Shown here: piece by piece, positions 26,946-39,146 of the stretch
Layout of the letters: every line of letters begins with the position of its first letter
Numbering within the stretch: position 1 is the first letter of the stretch
From: Candidatus Rifleibacteriota bacterium
GTDB lineage: Bacteria > Muiribacteriota > Ozemobacteria > Ozemobacterales > Ozemobacteraceae
Length of the DNA: 64,000 nucleotides
Assembly (NCBI GenBank): GCA_012520995.1
Contig: JAAYNI010000067.1
Span: forward strand, 62,001-126,000
Direction: 5' to 3'
The notes under the pieces: generated by a model
Seen by the model: the letters and a program-made list of their open reading frames with translations, nothing else
Databases searched by the model: none
What the model was told of the DNA's origin: nothing
Program-made: the position numbers and the translations under genes

Positions 26946-28508
26946 ATGGCCATACAAACAATCGAAGTAGATCAGCTTCTTAGAAAAGAAGTTGAAAAGT
27001 TAAAAAAAGAAATAAAAGCCGTTGAATCTGGGATTATAACAGAAGTTGGAGACGGAGTCGCCAAGGTTACTGGACTTCCTTTTGCGAAGATAGGCGACGT
27101 TGTGGAATTTCAAAACGGCATGCGCGGTTATGTTTTGACGCTTGAAGAATATAGCATTGGCTGTTTGATTCTTGGCTCTGATGAAGGAATCTTTCAAGGA
27201 GACAGTGTGAAAAATACACACGAAATCCTTTCTGTGCCAGTCGGTGAAGCTCTTCTGGGCAGAGTTTTAGACGGTTTTGGCCGTCCGATTGATGGTCAGG
27301 GTTCAATGATTCCTGCAGGTTATAGACCCATTGAGATTGGAAGCCCTGGGATTACTCACCGAGAGCCTGTGAAAACTTCCCTTCAGACAGGAATTCAAGC
27401 TATAGACGCTCTTGTGCCTATAGGCAGAGGACAAAGACAGCTCATAATAGGCGATAGACAGACAGGCAAGACTTCAATAGCTCTTGATACCATAATCAAC
27501 CAAAAAGACACTGGCGTGCTTTGTGTGTATGTAGCTATAGGACAGAAAATGTCCACTGTTTCACGTTTAGTTAAGACACTTAAAGAACACGATGCTCTCA
27601 AGCATACGATAGTAGTTGCGGCATCGGCTTCTGATGCGGCTTCTTTGCAGTATATCGCTCCCTTTGTCGGCTGTACCATGGCGGAATATTTCCGTGATCG
27701 AGGGCAGGACGCTTTGTGCGTTTATGATGACTTGACTAAACATGCGGTGGCATATCGTCAATTCTCTTTGCTTCTCAGAAGACCGCCAGGGAGGGAAGCT
27801 TATCCATCTGATATATTCTATTTGCATGCCAGACTTCTTGAAAGAGCGGCGAAGCTCCACAGAGAACGTGGCGGCGGCAGTTTAACAGCTTTGCCTATTA
27901 TTGAAACACAGGCGGGCGATGCTTCGGCATATATACCTACTAACGTCATTTCGATTACGGATGGACAAATTGTGCTTGAATCTTCTCTTTTTAACTCGGG
28001 TGTCAGGCCTGCTATAAATGTCGGTCTTTCTGTTTCAAGAGTAGGCGGAAGTGCTCAGTCTCCTGCTATGAAAAAACTGGCAGGCCCATTGAGAATTAAT
28101 CTTGCTCAATATAGAGAACTGGCGACATTTTCTCAATTCTCAAGAAACATTGACCAAGTTACTCAGAGCCAGCTGGAGAGAGGAAGCAGGTATGTGGAGT
28201 TGATGAAGCAACCTGAAAGAACTCCTTTCCCATTGCTGATTCAAATTCTTGCAATATATGCTGCAACTGAAGGCTATCTTGATGTTATTGAACCTGAAGA
28301 GATAGGCAAGTTCAGAACTTTCATGATTAGCTATTTTAATTCTAAATGCGCAGATATTAAGGAAACTTTTGCAAAATCTCCTGTTCTTACTCCTGAACTC
28401 ACAGAGCGTTTTGATGCTTTCCTGAATGACTTTATAAATAACGTTTATTTGCCGCAATTTCATCCTAAGAAAATAGTCAAAAAACAGACTGAAACCATTA
28501 GACTCTAA
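26946..28508 (+). CDS. atpA: F0F1 ATP synthase subunit alpha
   Basis: GDRQTGKTSIALDTI, PAINVGLSVSRVGGSAQ. Confidence 0.97.
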   Translation: MAIQTIEVDQLLRKEVEKLKKEIKAVESGIITEVGDGVAKVTGLPFAKIGDVVEFQNGMRGYVLTLEEYSIGCLILGSDEGIFQGDSVKNTHEILSVPVGEALLGRVLDGFGRPIDGQGSMIPAGYRPIEIGSPGITHREPVKTSLQTGIQAIDALVPIGRGQRQLIIGDRQTGKTSIALDTIINQKDTGVLCVYVAIGQKMSTVSRLVKTLKEHDALKHTIVVAASASDAASLQYIAPFVGCTMAEYFRDRGQDALCVYDDLTKHAVAYRQFSLLLRRPPGREAYPSDIFYLHARLLERAAKLHRERGGGSLTALPIIETQAGDASAYIPTNVISITDGQIVLESSLFNSGVRPAINVGLSVSRVGGSAQSPAMKKLAGPLRINLAQYRELATFSQFSRNIDQVTQSQLERGSRYVELMKQPERTPFPLLIQILAIYAATEGYLDVIEPEEIGKFRTFMISYFNSKCADIKETFAKSPVLTPELTERFDAFLNDFINNVYLPQFHPKKIVKKQTETIRL

Positions 28509-28509
28509 T

Positions 28510-31263
<2,754 letters not shown>

Positions 31264-31306
31264 TACACACAGCTTAGCTAAACCCGAACTAAGGAGAAAA
31301 TAGAGC

Positions 31307-32746
31307 ATGTTATTTTTTCAAACAGGAGCATCTTTTAAAAGCATAAGTGAAAGGGCTGTTCGAACAGAAATCAAAAAGCCTGGAAAGATTTATGCCGACG
31401 TTCCATTAAATTATTTTGCTTCAGTTAAAGACTTGAAAGACTATGTCGCCTTTTTGAAAGAACTTGGAGTAAATGTTCTTCTGATACTGCCGCATTTCAA
31501 GCCAAGCTTTTCTCCTTACGTTGTGGCTGACTATGAAACTCCATGTGACCTTTTTGGCACTTGGAAGGTATTTGCCGACTTTATGGCTTATGTAAAAGAC
31601 TTGGGTATGGATCGCATGATAGATATTCCCTTTAATCATGCTGATTGGCAAGTGAAGCATCTTAAAAGGGAGTGGTTTGTCAACAGCAAAAGTGGCGGTA
31701 TTGAAGCTGGAGCTGATGATGAAGATGCTGACGGAAAACGTGTGAAAGTCAAATGGGGAGCTTATGTCCTTGACAACTCCAATAAAGACCTTCAAAAATA
31801 CTGGCTGGAAAAAGTTATTTTTCCCCATATAGATAAAATGCACGTAAATGCTATTCGTATAGATGCTGCTTGGGGATTAGATCCTGATGGTCTCAAAACC
31901 ATAGTTAGAGAAACCAAAAAGAGAAATCCTGATGTCTGGTTTGTCGCTGAAAATTTGGGAATGGCTAAACTTGTTAAACTTGCTGAGTCAGGTTTGGAAG
32001 CGGGAGCAGACAGGTTTTTTAATAACTTTTATTGGCATGAAGGCGGGCACTACATACCTGGCGATCTTTACAGACTTTATAAGGCATCAAAGGGTGCCCC
32101 GCTTTGCACTATTTTCAGCAGTCATGATACTCTGATGCCTGCAATGAAATCTTATGCAAAGCTGCGCAGCCATCAGTTAAAGGGGTTCAATAACAAGGCT
32201 CTTTTGAGACAATTTTTGGAAAGAGAAAAAATAGACAGTCTCAGCAAAATAGGAAGTCCTCGCGAAACAAAGAGAATACTTGAGCTTATGAAGTCTGACT
32301 TTCTGTTGTCGGCTCTTATGTCCAGTGATCTTATGTTTGTTGCTGGCTCCGAAAAGCTTCTGTTTGCTCCTGTTAACGTAAATTCTTCCACTCCCGCTGA
32401 CTTTGCCAAAGGTATGGACACAGATTTTCCTGAATTCATGAAAAATGTAATCGCATTGAAGAAATCTGCCAAAATATTTAATTCAGAAGGCCTAGTGATA
32501 CCATTTGGTGCTTGGAAGAAAGAAAGTTATGGACTGAAGGGCTTTTGTAAGAGCGTAGACAAAAAAGAACATCTATGCGTAATTACAAATACTTCTGAAG
32601 GAGTTCTCGAATTCACTCTTCCTAGGCGTATCAGAGAGGCTTCAGAAAAGTATATTTTAATGCCTGGTAAGAAGATAAAAGCAGATTTGCCTGATAAAAT
32701 TCAGATCAATCCTGCCACAGGAATAATTATACAAGCTGTTTCCTGA
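31307..32746 (+). CDS. GH13-like alpha-amylase family protein
   Basis: AFLKELGVNVLLILPHF, DIPFNHADW, VNAIRIDAAWGLD, VWFVAENLG, IFSSHDT. Confidence 0.8.
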   Translation: MLFFQTGASFKSISERAVRTEIKKPGKIYADVPLNYFASVKDLKDYVAFLKELGVNVLLILPHFKPSFSPYVVADYETPCDLFGTWKVFADFMAYVKDLGMDRMIDIPFNHADWQVKHLKREWFVNSKSGGIEAGADDEDADGKRVKVKWGAYVLDNSNKDLQKYWLEKVIFPHIDKMHVNAIRIDAAWGLDPDGLKTIVRETKKRNPDVWFVAENLGMAKLVKLAESGLEAGADRFFNNFYWHEGGHYIPGDLYRLYKASKGAPLCTIFSSHDTLMPAMKSYAKLRSHQLKGFNNKALLRQFLEREKIDSLSKIGSPRETKRILELMKSDFLLSALMSSDLMFVAGSEKLLFAPVNVNSSTPADFAKGMDTDFPEFMKNVIALKKSAKIFNSEGLVIPFGAWKKESYGLKGFCKSVDKKEHLCVITNTSEGVLEFTLPRRIREASEKYILMPGKKIKADLPDKIQINPATGIIIQAVS

Positions 32747-32867
32747 AAGGCCGTGATTAGTAGCGGGTGGCGGGTTGAATTGTTTAGAACCATTTTTTAT
32801 CCACAGATTCCACAGATGGACACAGATAAGGACCTTTAAAATCCGCAGATTACGCAGATATCAGAAA

Positions 32868-32906
32868 CTAATGCCAAAAATTATAGAATATAATTTTTGG
32901 CATTAG
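32868..32906. repeat. Perfect palindrome with 18-bp arms
   Basis: CTAATGCCAAAAATTATA-gaa-TATAATTTTTGGCATTAG. Confidence 0.85.
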
Positions 32907-33089
32907 CTTCTTAAATGCAGATTCTAAGAAGCAGCGGATGGTAACCAGTTCAGTGGGCAAAAAAGATATTTTGTTCTATCTTTTTACGCTTTACATTCTA
33001 CATTTTACACTATAGAAACTCGCCGCTTGCCACTGGCTGTTCGTTGCCCTCTTTGCCAGCTATCCACTACCCACAACCTGCTGTTTTTA

Positions 33090-34160
33090 TCAGAATGCGA
33101 TCGTTCCGCCTATTGTAAAGTTTCTGCTCTTCTTATGAGGTATGGCGTGGGGCAGGTTTTCATAGTCCCCGTTAGAAAGATACGAAGCTTCCAGGTAGAG
33201 AGAATCCAAATAGTTGAATCTGAATCCCAAACTGAATTTGTCACCATTGAAGTCATATGCGAAACGCAGATTTTTATTCAGAGGTATCAGCCCGCCGACC
33301 ATAAAGAAAAACTTGTCGGCATGCCCTGTCGCTGTATCATAGTTATAGTTATAGCCGCCGTATTTGGCTTTTTTGAATTTGTCGCGTTTGCCAGGCAAAG
33401 TGGAATAAGTAAACTTATAATCCGAGGCGCCAAAGTTGCTGCCCACGCCTACCCAGATAACGGGTAAGCCTGTTGCGGCCCAGACGGAGTGATATCCTGA
33501 GTTGCAGTTTATGCTGCCGCCCACAGTGACTTTTTTTCCTGTCTGATATTTAAAGTTAAGATAAAGCGGCTCGTCAATATCGTATCTGTCCTGATTGGCA
33601 AAAGTTTTGTCGAAACCTACTTCTATGCCATTTTCCATTCCCCAAGCGCCGCTAATGGTTACGTCGAAGTAATCCTGATCCTCAAATTGGTTTCCCGTGG
33701 CGTCATATAGCTCAAATGTTTGAACATGCACGCCGACAGCTTTTTTGTCTGGCTTTAAAACTCCAGGGGAAGGAATGAGTATTCCGCCTGTGCCGCCGTT
33801 TAAGGCTAAACCTTGACTGGGAGTTCTCGTTTCGGTGAGTATGGGAGCAAGCTCTTTTGGAACTTTTGTATCTCCAGGAAGCAGGAAGTGCTCTCCATCG
33901 AGCCGCTTTTGAGTTTTATTTAAAGGCATAAAGCCGCTGTTGTTACCGTAGCCTGCATCTGCATTTATGGCTATATCGGGCAGAATCTTTGCTTCCTGAC
34001 TCTTTACAGGCTCAGGAAGCTTTTGAGTTTGCTGTGAGGCATTTTTTTTGTTATGTTTCAAATAGGATTGATATTTACTCAAATCCAGGGCGAATCCGGA
34101 TATTGATATGCCCGCGAATATCAGCGCCAAAGTTGTTGTCTTGAGGTTGCTAACTTTCAT
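33090..34160 (-). CDS. Exported beta-barrel-like protein
   Basis: Signal peptide, alternating Tyr/Gly-rich C-terminal half, terminal Phe (GGTIAF). Confidence 0.7.
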   Translation of the reverse strand: MKVSNLKTTTLALIFAGISISGFALDLSKYQSYLKHNKKNASQQTQKLPEPVKSQEAKILPDIAINADAGYGNNSGFMPLNKTQKRLDGEHFLLPGDTKVPKELAPILTETRTPSQGLALNGGTGGILIPSPGVLKPDKKAVGVHVQTFELYDATGNQFEDQDYFDVTISGAWGMENGIEVGFDKTFANQDRYDIDEPLYLNFKYQTGKKVTVGGSINCNSGYHSVWAATGLPVIWVGVGSNFGASDYKFTYSTLPGKRDKFKKAKYGGYNYNYDTATGHADKFFFMVGGLIPLNKNLRFAYDFNGDKFSLGFRFNYLDSLYLEASYLSNGDYENLPHAIPHKKSRNFTIGGTIAF

Positions 34161-34410
34161 GTCTTTCTTATCGTCATAATTTATGCTTTTGTAATCATTA
34201 AAGAAAAATAATTTCTTTTTTATTTATCGGCAAAAATATCTTGAAAGTGGTTATCAAATAAAAGATAAAATTTTATATTTTTATGATTTCTGAAAAGGAT
34301 AAAAAAATATTTTTATCCTTAAGTCATCTCGAAAAAAGTTATATTGAGCTGTTGCTGTGACAGGTGAAAAAAAAAGAACCTCTTAGAAGCTTCAAAAGCG
34401 TTTTGTTTGC

Positions 34411-34439
34411 TTGACTTTGTACAGCCTCAAACCTATAAT
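34411..34439 (+). promoter_or_regulatory. Sigma70-type promoter for the PTS/ABC operon
   Basis: TTGACT-17 bp-TATAAT, ~34 bp upstream of the 34473 start codon. Confidence 0.75.
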
Positions 34440-34472
34440 GTCAGGAAATGATTTTACAAAGTGAGTGTGTAA

Positions 34473-34931
34473 ATGGAACATCCCCCGTTTGAAAAGCTCC
34501 TTCTGCAAGATGGCGTCGTTTCATTATCTAAAGCGGCGACTCTTTGCAGCATGGTTGATAACGAATATGATGATTTGCTGGTAGAATACCTTAAAAAGTA
34601 TGACATTCGCGCTGTAATCACTCGCGCTGGGGGAGTCGGAGACAATCTGAAAAATAAAATTCTCCGAAACGCTTTCGGGGCTGCCGAAAACAGCGGTCTT
34701 GTTACAGTCAATATGAATAACCGCTATGCTATAATAACTTTGGTCAAGGATATACTTTCCTCTTTTGAAGACTCTATCACTAGTGTCTCAGGCGGCGGCT
34801 TTAAAATAGGTCTGGCAGTTCGTGACAGGGACATAGCCATGGCAATCTTTGGCAACACCGGTCTGGCAGGTCTTGATATCGATCAGGAGATTTCCGCCAG
34901 CAGAATTCTCCATTCTTCTTTAAGGGATTAA
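34473..34931 (+). CDS. HutP-like (RNA-binding antiterminator family) protein
   Basis: IRAVITRAGGVGDNLKNKILRNAFGAAENSGLV and IAMAIFGNTGLAGLDIDQEIS align by eye with HutP GSMDAHKVVAAIETASKKSGVI and IAVSLYGTIGAPIKGLEHE. Confidence 0.55.
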   Translation: MEHPPFEKLLLQDGVVSLSKAATLCSMVDNEYDDLLVEYLKKYDIRAVITRAGGVGDNLKNKILRNAFGAAENSGLVTVNMNNRYAIITLVKDILSSFEDSITSVSGGGFKIGLAVRDRDIAMAIFGNTGLAGLDIDQEISASRILHSSLRD

Positions 34932-34934
34932 ATA

Positions 34935-35351
34935 ATGATAGGAATCGTAGTAGCAACTCACGGAGCTATGTCAGAAGCTCTTTTGACTTCACTTGAAATG
35001 ATTATGGGACCGTTTAAATGTATTCATTCGGTTGTTTTTAAAGAGGAAGACAGCATAGAATCCCTGAGAGATGCCGTAACGAAACTCTACAGGCTTTATA
35101 AAAATGATGGCTGCATATTCCTGACTGATATTATGGGCGGGAGCGCAACAAATATTTGCACTGAATTTCTTAAATACGATAACGTTGAGGTGGTCGCAGG
35201 CGTAAGTTTGCCGATGCTTTTTGAAGTTGTGGCTTCCCGGGAATCGGGCACCTTGAGGTCTTTGGCTGATAGAGCTAAGGAAGCGGGCAAGCGTTCTGTA
35301 GTCAACGTCCGCGAATTCATGGAAAGTAAGAGAGCCGCCTCAAAAAAATGA
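34935..35351 (+). CDS. PTS mannose-family EIIA
   Basis: MIGIVVATHGAMSEALLTSLEMIMG. Confidence 0.88.
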   Translation: MIGIVVATHGAMSEALLTSLEMIMGPFKCIHSVVFKEEDSIESLRDAVTKLYRLYKNDGCIFLTDIMGGSATNICTEFLKYDNVEVVAGVSLPMLFEVVASRESGTLRSLADRAKEAGKRSVVNVREFMESKRAASKK

Positions 35352-35809
35352 AACAAATAAAATTTTTACGTATTGACGACAGGCTGATACACGGGCAAGT
35401 CATAGTAGGCTGGTTGCCTAAGCTTTCTCCCAAGCAGCTTTTGGTTGTTAATGAGAAAATTCAGAACGATTTTATGCGTCAGGAATTGATGTCTTTGTCA
35501 GTTCCTGAAAATATTACCTTGTCATTTTCTTCTCCTGAAGAAGCAGCAGACAAAATTATTTCAGACAGCTGTCTTCTCTTAACTGCTTCGCCAGAAGATG
35601 CTTGGCATTGTCTTCAGAACGGAGTTGCCCCTGAAGTCTTTAATGTGGGCGGCATGCACTCCAAGCCTGGTAAAGAAGAGATTTTTGAGGCTCTCCATCT
35701 TGATTCCCAAGATAGAAAGTATTTTAAAATGATTATTGACTCCGGAGTCGAACCTGTTTTTCAGCCGACTCCTCAAAACGAACCACTTCTGTTGAGTGAT
35801 ATTTTGTAA
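35348..35809 (+). CDS. PTS mannose/sorbose-family EIIB
   Basis: FLRIDDRLIHGQVIVGWLPKL. Confidence 0.92.
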   Translation: MKQIKFLRIDDRLIHGQVIVGWLPKLSPKQLLVVNEKIQNDFMRQELMSLSVPENITLSFSSPEEAADKIISDSCLLLTASPEDAWHCLQNGVAPEVFNVGGMHSKPGKEEIFEALHLDSQDRKYFKMIIDSGVEPVFQPTPQNEPLLLSDIL

Positions 35810-35826
35810 AGCGAGGGTATTTTTTT

Positions 35827-36960
35827 ATGGCATCAATTACTTTCCGAAATGTAGTTAAAAAATATGACGGTGCAGCTGATGCGACTGTTAAAGGCATCAA
35901 TCTCGACATTATAGACAAAGAGTTTGTTGTGCTGGTTGGACCTTCGGGCTGTGGTAAAAGTACCAGTCTTCGTATGATTGCGGGTCTTGAAGATATCACA
36001 GATGGAACTATTTCCATTGGCGATACAGTTGTAAATGATTTGCCTCCGAAAGAGCGCGATATAGCTATGGTTTTCCAAAACTATGCTCTTTATCCGCATA
36101 TGACGGTTGAAGAAAATCTTTCTTTCGGTCTTAAGCTTCGCAAGATGGACAAAGACGAAATTAAAAGCAGAGTCGATGAAGCAGCCGCAATTCTTGGTTT
36201 GGCAGAATACCTTGAAAGAAAACCTAAACAGCTTTCGGGCGGTCAAAGGCAGCGTGTTGCTTTGGGTCGTTGTATAGTCAGAGAACCCAAGGTTTTTCTT
36301 ATGGACGAACCTCTCTCTAACCTTGATGCCAAGTTAAGAGTTCAGATGAGAGCTGAAATTAAAAAGCTTCACCAGAGACTTAAAACTACATTTGTCTATG
36401 TTACTCACGACCAGGTTGAAGCTATGACAATGGCTGATCGCATAGTTCTTCTTCATGAAGGCGTGATACAGCAATATGATGTTCCCTCTGTTATATATTC
36501 CAAGCCTGCAAATATCTTTGTTGCTACCTTTATTGGTTCGCCTCCCATGAATATACTGCAAGTTGAAAAAACAGCAGATGGCATATCCTATTCTGGAGTC
36601 GAAGAAGGCAAAGCTGTTTCTTGGAAAATTGACCTTTCTAAATACTTTGAAGGCAAGCTTCCTGAAAAACTTTCTCTCGGAATCAGACCTGAGCATATTT
36701 TGATTAATGACTTCGGCAAAGATAAGGAAACCCTCAAGCTTGAGTGCGAAGTAGACTTGATTGAACCTATGGGTTCTGAAACCTATGTCTATCTGAAGTA
36801 TAACGGACAAAGCATAAATGCTAAGGTAGACCCTGCAACGGTTGTTAAAGTAGGTGACATTGCTACAGTTCATATTCCTGTAAGCAGATTCCATATATTC
36901 GATCGGGAAACCACTAAGAGAATTCCCCGAAAAGGCGAAGACTCGAAAAAATCCGAATAA
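35827..36960 (+). CDS. ABC transporter ATP-binding protein (UgpC/MsmK/MalK type)
   Basis: GPSGCGKST, LSGGQRQRVALGR, DEPLSNLDAKLR, C-terminal TOBE-like region. Confidence 0.95.
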   Translation: MASITFRNVVKKYDGAADATVKGINLDIIDKEFVVLVGPSGCGKSTSLRMIAGLEDITDGTISIGDTVVNDLPPKERDIAMVFQNYALYPHMTVEENLSFGLKLRKMDKDEIKSRVDEAAAILGLAEYLERKPKQLSGGQRQRVALGRCIVREPKVFLMDEPLSNLDAKLRVQMRAEIKKLHQRLKTTFVYVTHDQVEAMTMADRIVLLHEGVIQQYDVPSVIYSKPANIFVATFIGSPPMNILQVEKTADGISYSGVEEGKAVSWKIDLSKYFEGKLPEKLSLGIRPEHILINDFGKDKETLKLECEVDLIEPMGSETYVYLKYNGQSINAKVDPATVVKVGDIATVHIPVSRFHIFDRETTKRIPRKGEDSKKSE

Positions 36961-36969
36961 ACCATTCTG

Positions 36970-37003
36970 TTTGAGCGGCTTGACGATAGTCTTGCCGCTC
37001 AAA
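36970..37003 (+). other. Intraoperonic RNA hairpin
   Basis: TTTGAGCGGC-TT-GAC-GATA-GTC-TT-GCCGCTCAAA, near-perfect stem. Confidence 0.75.
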
Positions 37004-37035
37004 TAATTTTAAGCCCTTAAATTTTACACGAAAGC

Positions 37036-38334
37036 ATGAAATCAACTTTCTATTATAGCGAAACCTCTAAACGTCCTTCCATCTTGTTGTCCGTCTCCCT
37101 TCTTGCTGCTTTTCTGTTCTTGCTGACAGGCTGTTGTGGCAAGAAAAATTCAGAAGGCTCAAACACAGGCAAGCAAGTTAAGCTTGTCTTTTGGAACACC
37201 ATGGAAGGTGCTGAAGCTGAAGCTATGCCTGCAATACTTGCAGAGTTTTCCAAGCTTCATCCGGAAATTCAGATAGAGCAGGTGATGACAAACTTTTATG
37301 AAACCAAGTCGGGTTTCAAGAAAGCTGTCAGAGACGGGGTTGCCCCTGATATAGTCAGAGCCGACAGATTTTGGATGGCTGACTTTGCGTCTTCAGGTGT
37401 GTTGAGCGCAATCGAAGAAAAGCAAATAAAAAAAGAACTTGAAGAGATGGTACCAGTGGCAAAAGAAGTTATTCGCTATGATAACAATTATTGGGCCATG
37501 CCTATTTCTGTGGATTCTTTGGCGATGTTTTACAATAAAAAGCTTTTTAAAAAGTACAATATATCGCCGCCTACTAACTTTGATGAGTTCGCTGAACATG
37601 CCAAGCTCATGACTGAAGAGAATACGGGGCAGTATGGTTTCTTTATCTATCCTAATGGCTGGTATTTTGAGCCTTTCTATTACGGTTTTGGCGGGCAATA
37701 TTTTAATGAGAGCGGAGAATTGGTTTTTGATTATGAAGTAGCCAAGAAGTCCTTTCAGTTCCTTCTGCATCTCAAAGAAAACCTGAGAGCCGTGCCTCCA
37801 ATAAACTTCAGAGACAAGGTTTACAATACAATGATTAAGAGCTTCGGCAACGGGAAAATCGGTATGATATTTTCCGGGCCTTGGGCTATTAACAGTATAA
37901 TTAAGGGCTCAGCTTTTAGAGACAGTCTTGAAAATCTTGGCATAGCGCCATTGCCGGCTGGTCCTTATGGAACATTTTCTCCGACAGGTTGTCAGACTTT
38001 GGCCATCTCTTCCTCTTCTAAATATAAGCCGGAAGCTTTGAAATTCTTGAAATATATGTTCAGCTATGATGTGCAAAAGCGTTTGTCTATGGCTAACTAT
38101 GGAATGCCTGCCAACCGAAAAGTTTTTTCTGCTCCTGAATTAAAAAACGACCCATATCTTCAGACTTTTATCAGACAGTTGCAAATTAGCCGCAAGATAG
38201 TTACAAAACCTAATCAGGGTAATATCTATGAACCTTTGGGCGAAAAGCTTAAATCGGTTCTTAATGGCGAAATATCAACAGAATATGCAATTTCTGATTT
38301 TATCGAAGAGTGGAAGAACAAGTATGGGAAATAG
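37036..38334 (+). CDS. Extracellular solute-binding lipoprotein (family 1, sugar type)
   Basis: Lipobox LLTGCC; VFWNTMEGAEAEAMPAILAEFSKLHP; YWAMPISVDSLAMFYNKKLF. Confidence 0.9.
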   Translation: MKSTFYYSETSKRPSILLSVSLLAAFLFLLTGCCGKKNSEGSNTGKQVKLVFWNTMEGAEAEAMPAILAEFSKLHPEIQIEQVMTNFYETKSGFKKAVRDGVAPDIVRADRFWMADFASSGVLSAIEEKQIKKELEEMVPVAKEVIRYDNNYWAMPISVDSLAMFYNKKLFKKYNISPPTNFDEFAEHAKLMTEENTGQYGFFIYPNGWYFEPFYYGFGGQYFNESGELVFDYEVAKKSFQFLLHLKENLRAVPPINFRDKVYNTMIKSFGNGKIGMIFSGPWAINSIIKGSAFRDSLENLGIAPLPAGPYGTFSPTGCQTLAISSSSKYKPEALKFLKYMFSYDVQKRLSMANYGMPANRKVFSAPELKNDPYLQTFIRQLQISRKIVTKPNQGNIYEPLGEKLKSVLNGEISTEYAISDFIEEWKNKYGK

Positions 38335-38345
38335 GGCATAGTTTT

Positions 38346-39146
38346 ATGCATCACTTGTCGGCCTCACTTCTTGTAGCGCTTATAGGCGGCGTCGTCGACT
38401 TGGATTCTACGGCAGCTTGGCAGTTTATGATATCTCAGCCTATAGTTGCGGCTCCTTTGACAGGGCTTTTTTTAGGCAACATCTACGGTGAGGCTCTGCC
38501 TGCTTTAAAGCTTGGTTTGCTTGTAGGCATTATTTTACAGCTTTTGTGGATAGAAAAGTTGCCTTTGGGAATGAATGTTCCTCCTGACGCGGCTTTGGCA
38601 TCAGTTTTGTCTGTGGCTTTAGGCTTCATATCTGGGCAGCATTATGTTAACTACGCTGAAAAAGAAGTCTGTTACACTCTCGCTCTTTTATCCTCAATTG
38701 CATTAGGTCTTTTGGGACGAGGGCTTGATATTTTTGTAAGGCGTATAAATACAGAGTTGGATGCTTGGGTTACCGTGAAGATAGAGGAGGGGTCTTTCTG
38801 GGCTATCTCTTTCGGACAAACTCTGGGCGCTTTTTTCACTTTTGCCAAGGCCTTTATGTTTTGCTTTGTGGTTGTCTGGTTCGGTGTTGATATTATCAGG
38901 CATTTTGCGGAAGCCTTGGCATTCAAACATGCAGGCGGCTTCATCATAATGCAAGGGCTTTTGCCAGCTGTCGGTTTTTCAGTCTTGGCCAGTTCTTCAT
39001 TAAAAAGCAAAAAAGAAACTGCGGTTTTTATAACTTTGATGCTTGTATATACTCTTTTGCCCGCAAAACTTTGGCTGGTTTTCTTGCCAGTAACGATTCT
39101 TTTCATATATTATTACTATAAATGGAAAAAAGAGCGCAGTGGCTGA
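38346..39146 (+). CDS. PTS mannose/sorbose-family EIIC
   Basis: Polytopic; DSTAAWQFMISQPIVAAPLTGLFLGN typical EIIC N-terminus. Confidence 0.88.
   Translation: MHHLSASLLVALIGGVVDLDSTAAWQFMISQPIVAAPLTGLFLGNIYGEALPALKLGLLVGIILQLLWIEKLPLGMNVPPDAALASVLSVALGFISGQHYVNYAEKEVCYTLALLSSIALGLLGRGLDIFVRRINTELDAWVTVKIEEGSFWAISFGQTLGAFFTFAKAFMFCFVVVWFGVDIIRHFAEALAFKHAGGFIIMQGLLPAVGFSVLASSSLKSKKETAVFITLMLVYTLLPAKLWLVFLPVTILFIYYYYKWKKERSG

Noticed and set aside
33027-33467. 146-aa plus-strand ORF
   Set aside because: Overlaps intergenic heptamer repeats and is antisense to the exported barrel-like protein.
34296-34320. AAGGATAAAAA/TTTTTATCCTT palindrome as a leader attenuator for the PTS operon
   Set aside because: Lies upstream of the good promoter at 34411-34439, so not in that transcript's leader; may just be an AT-rich palindrome.
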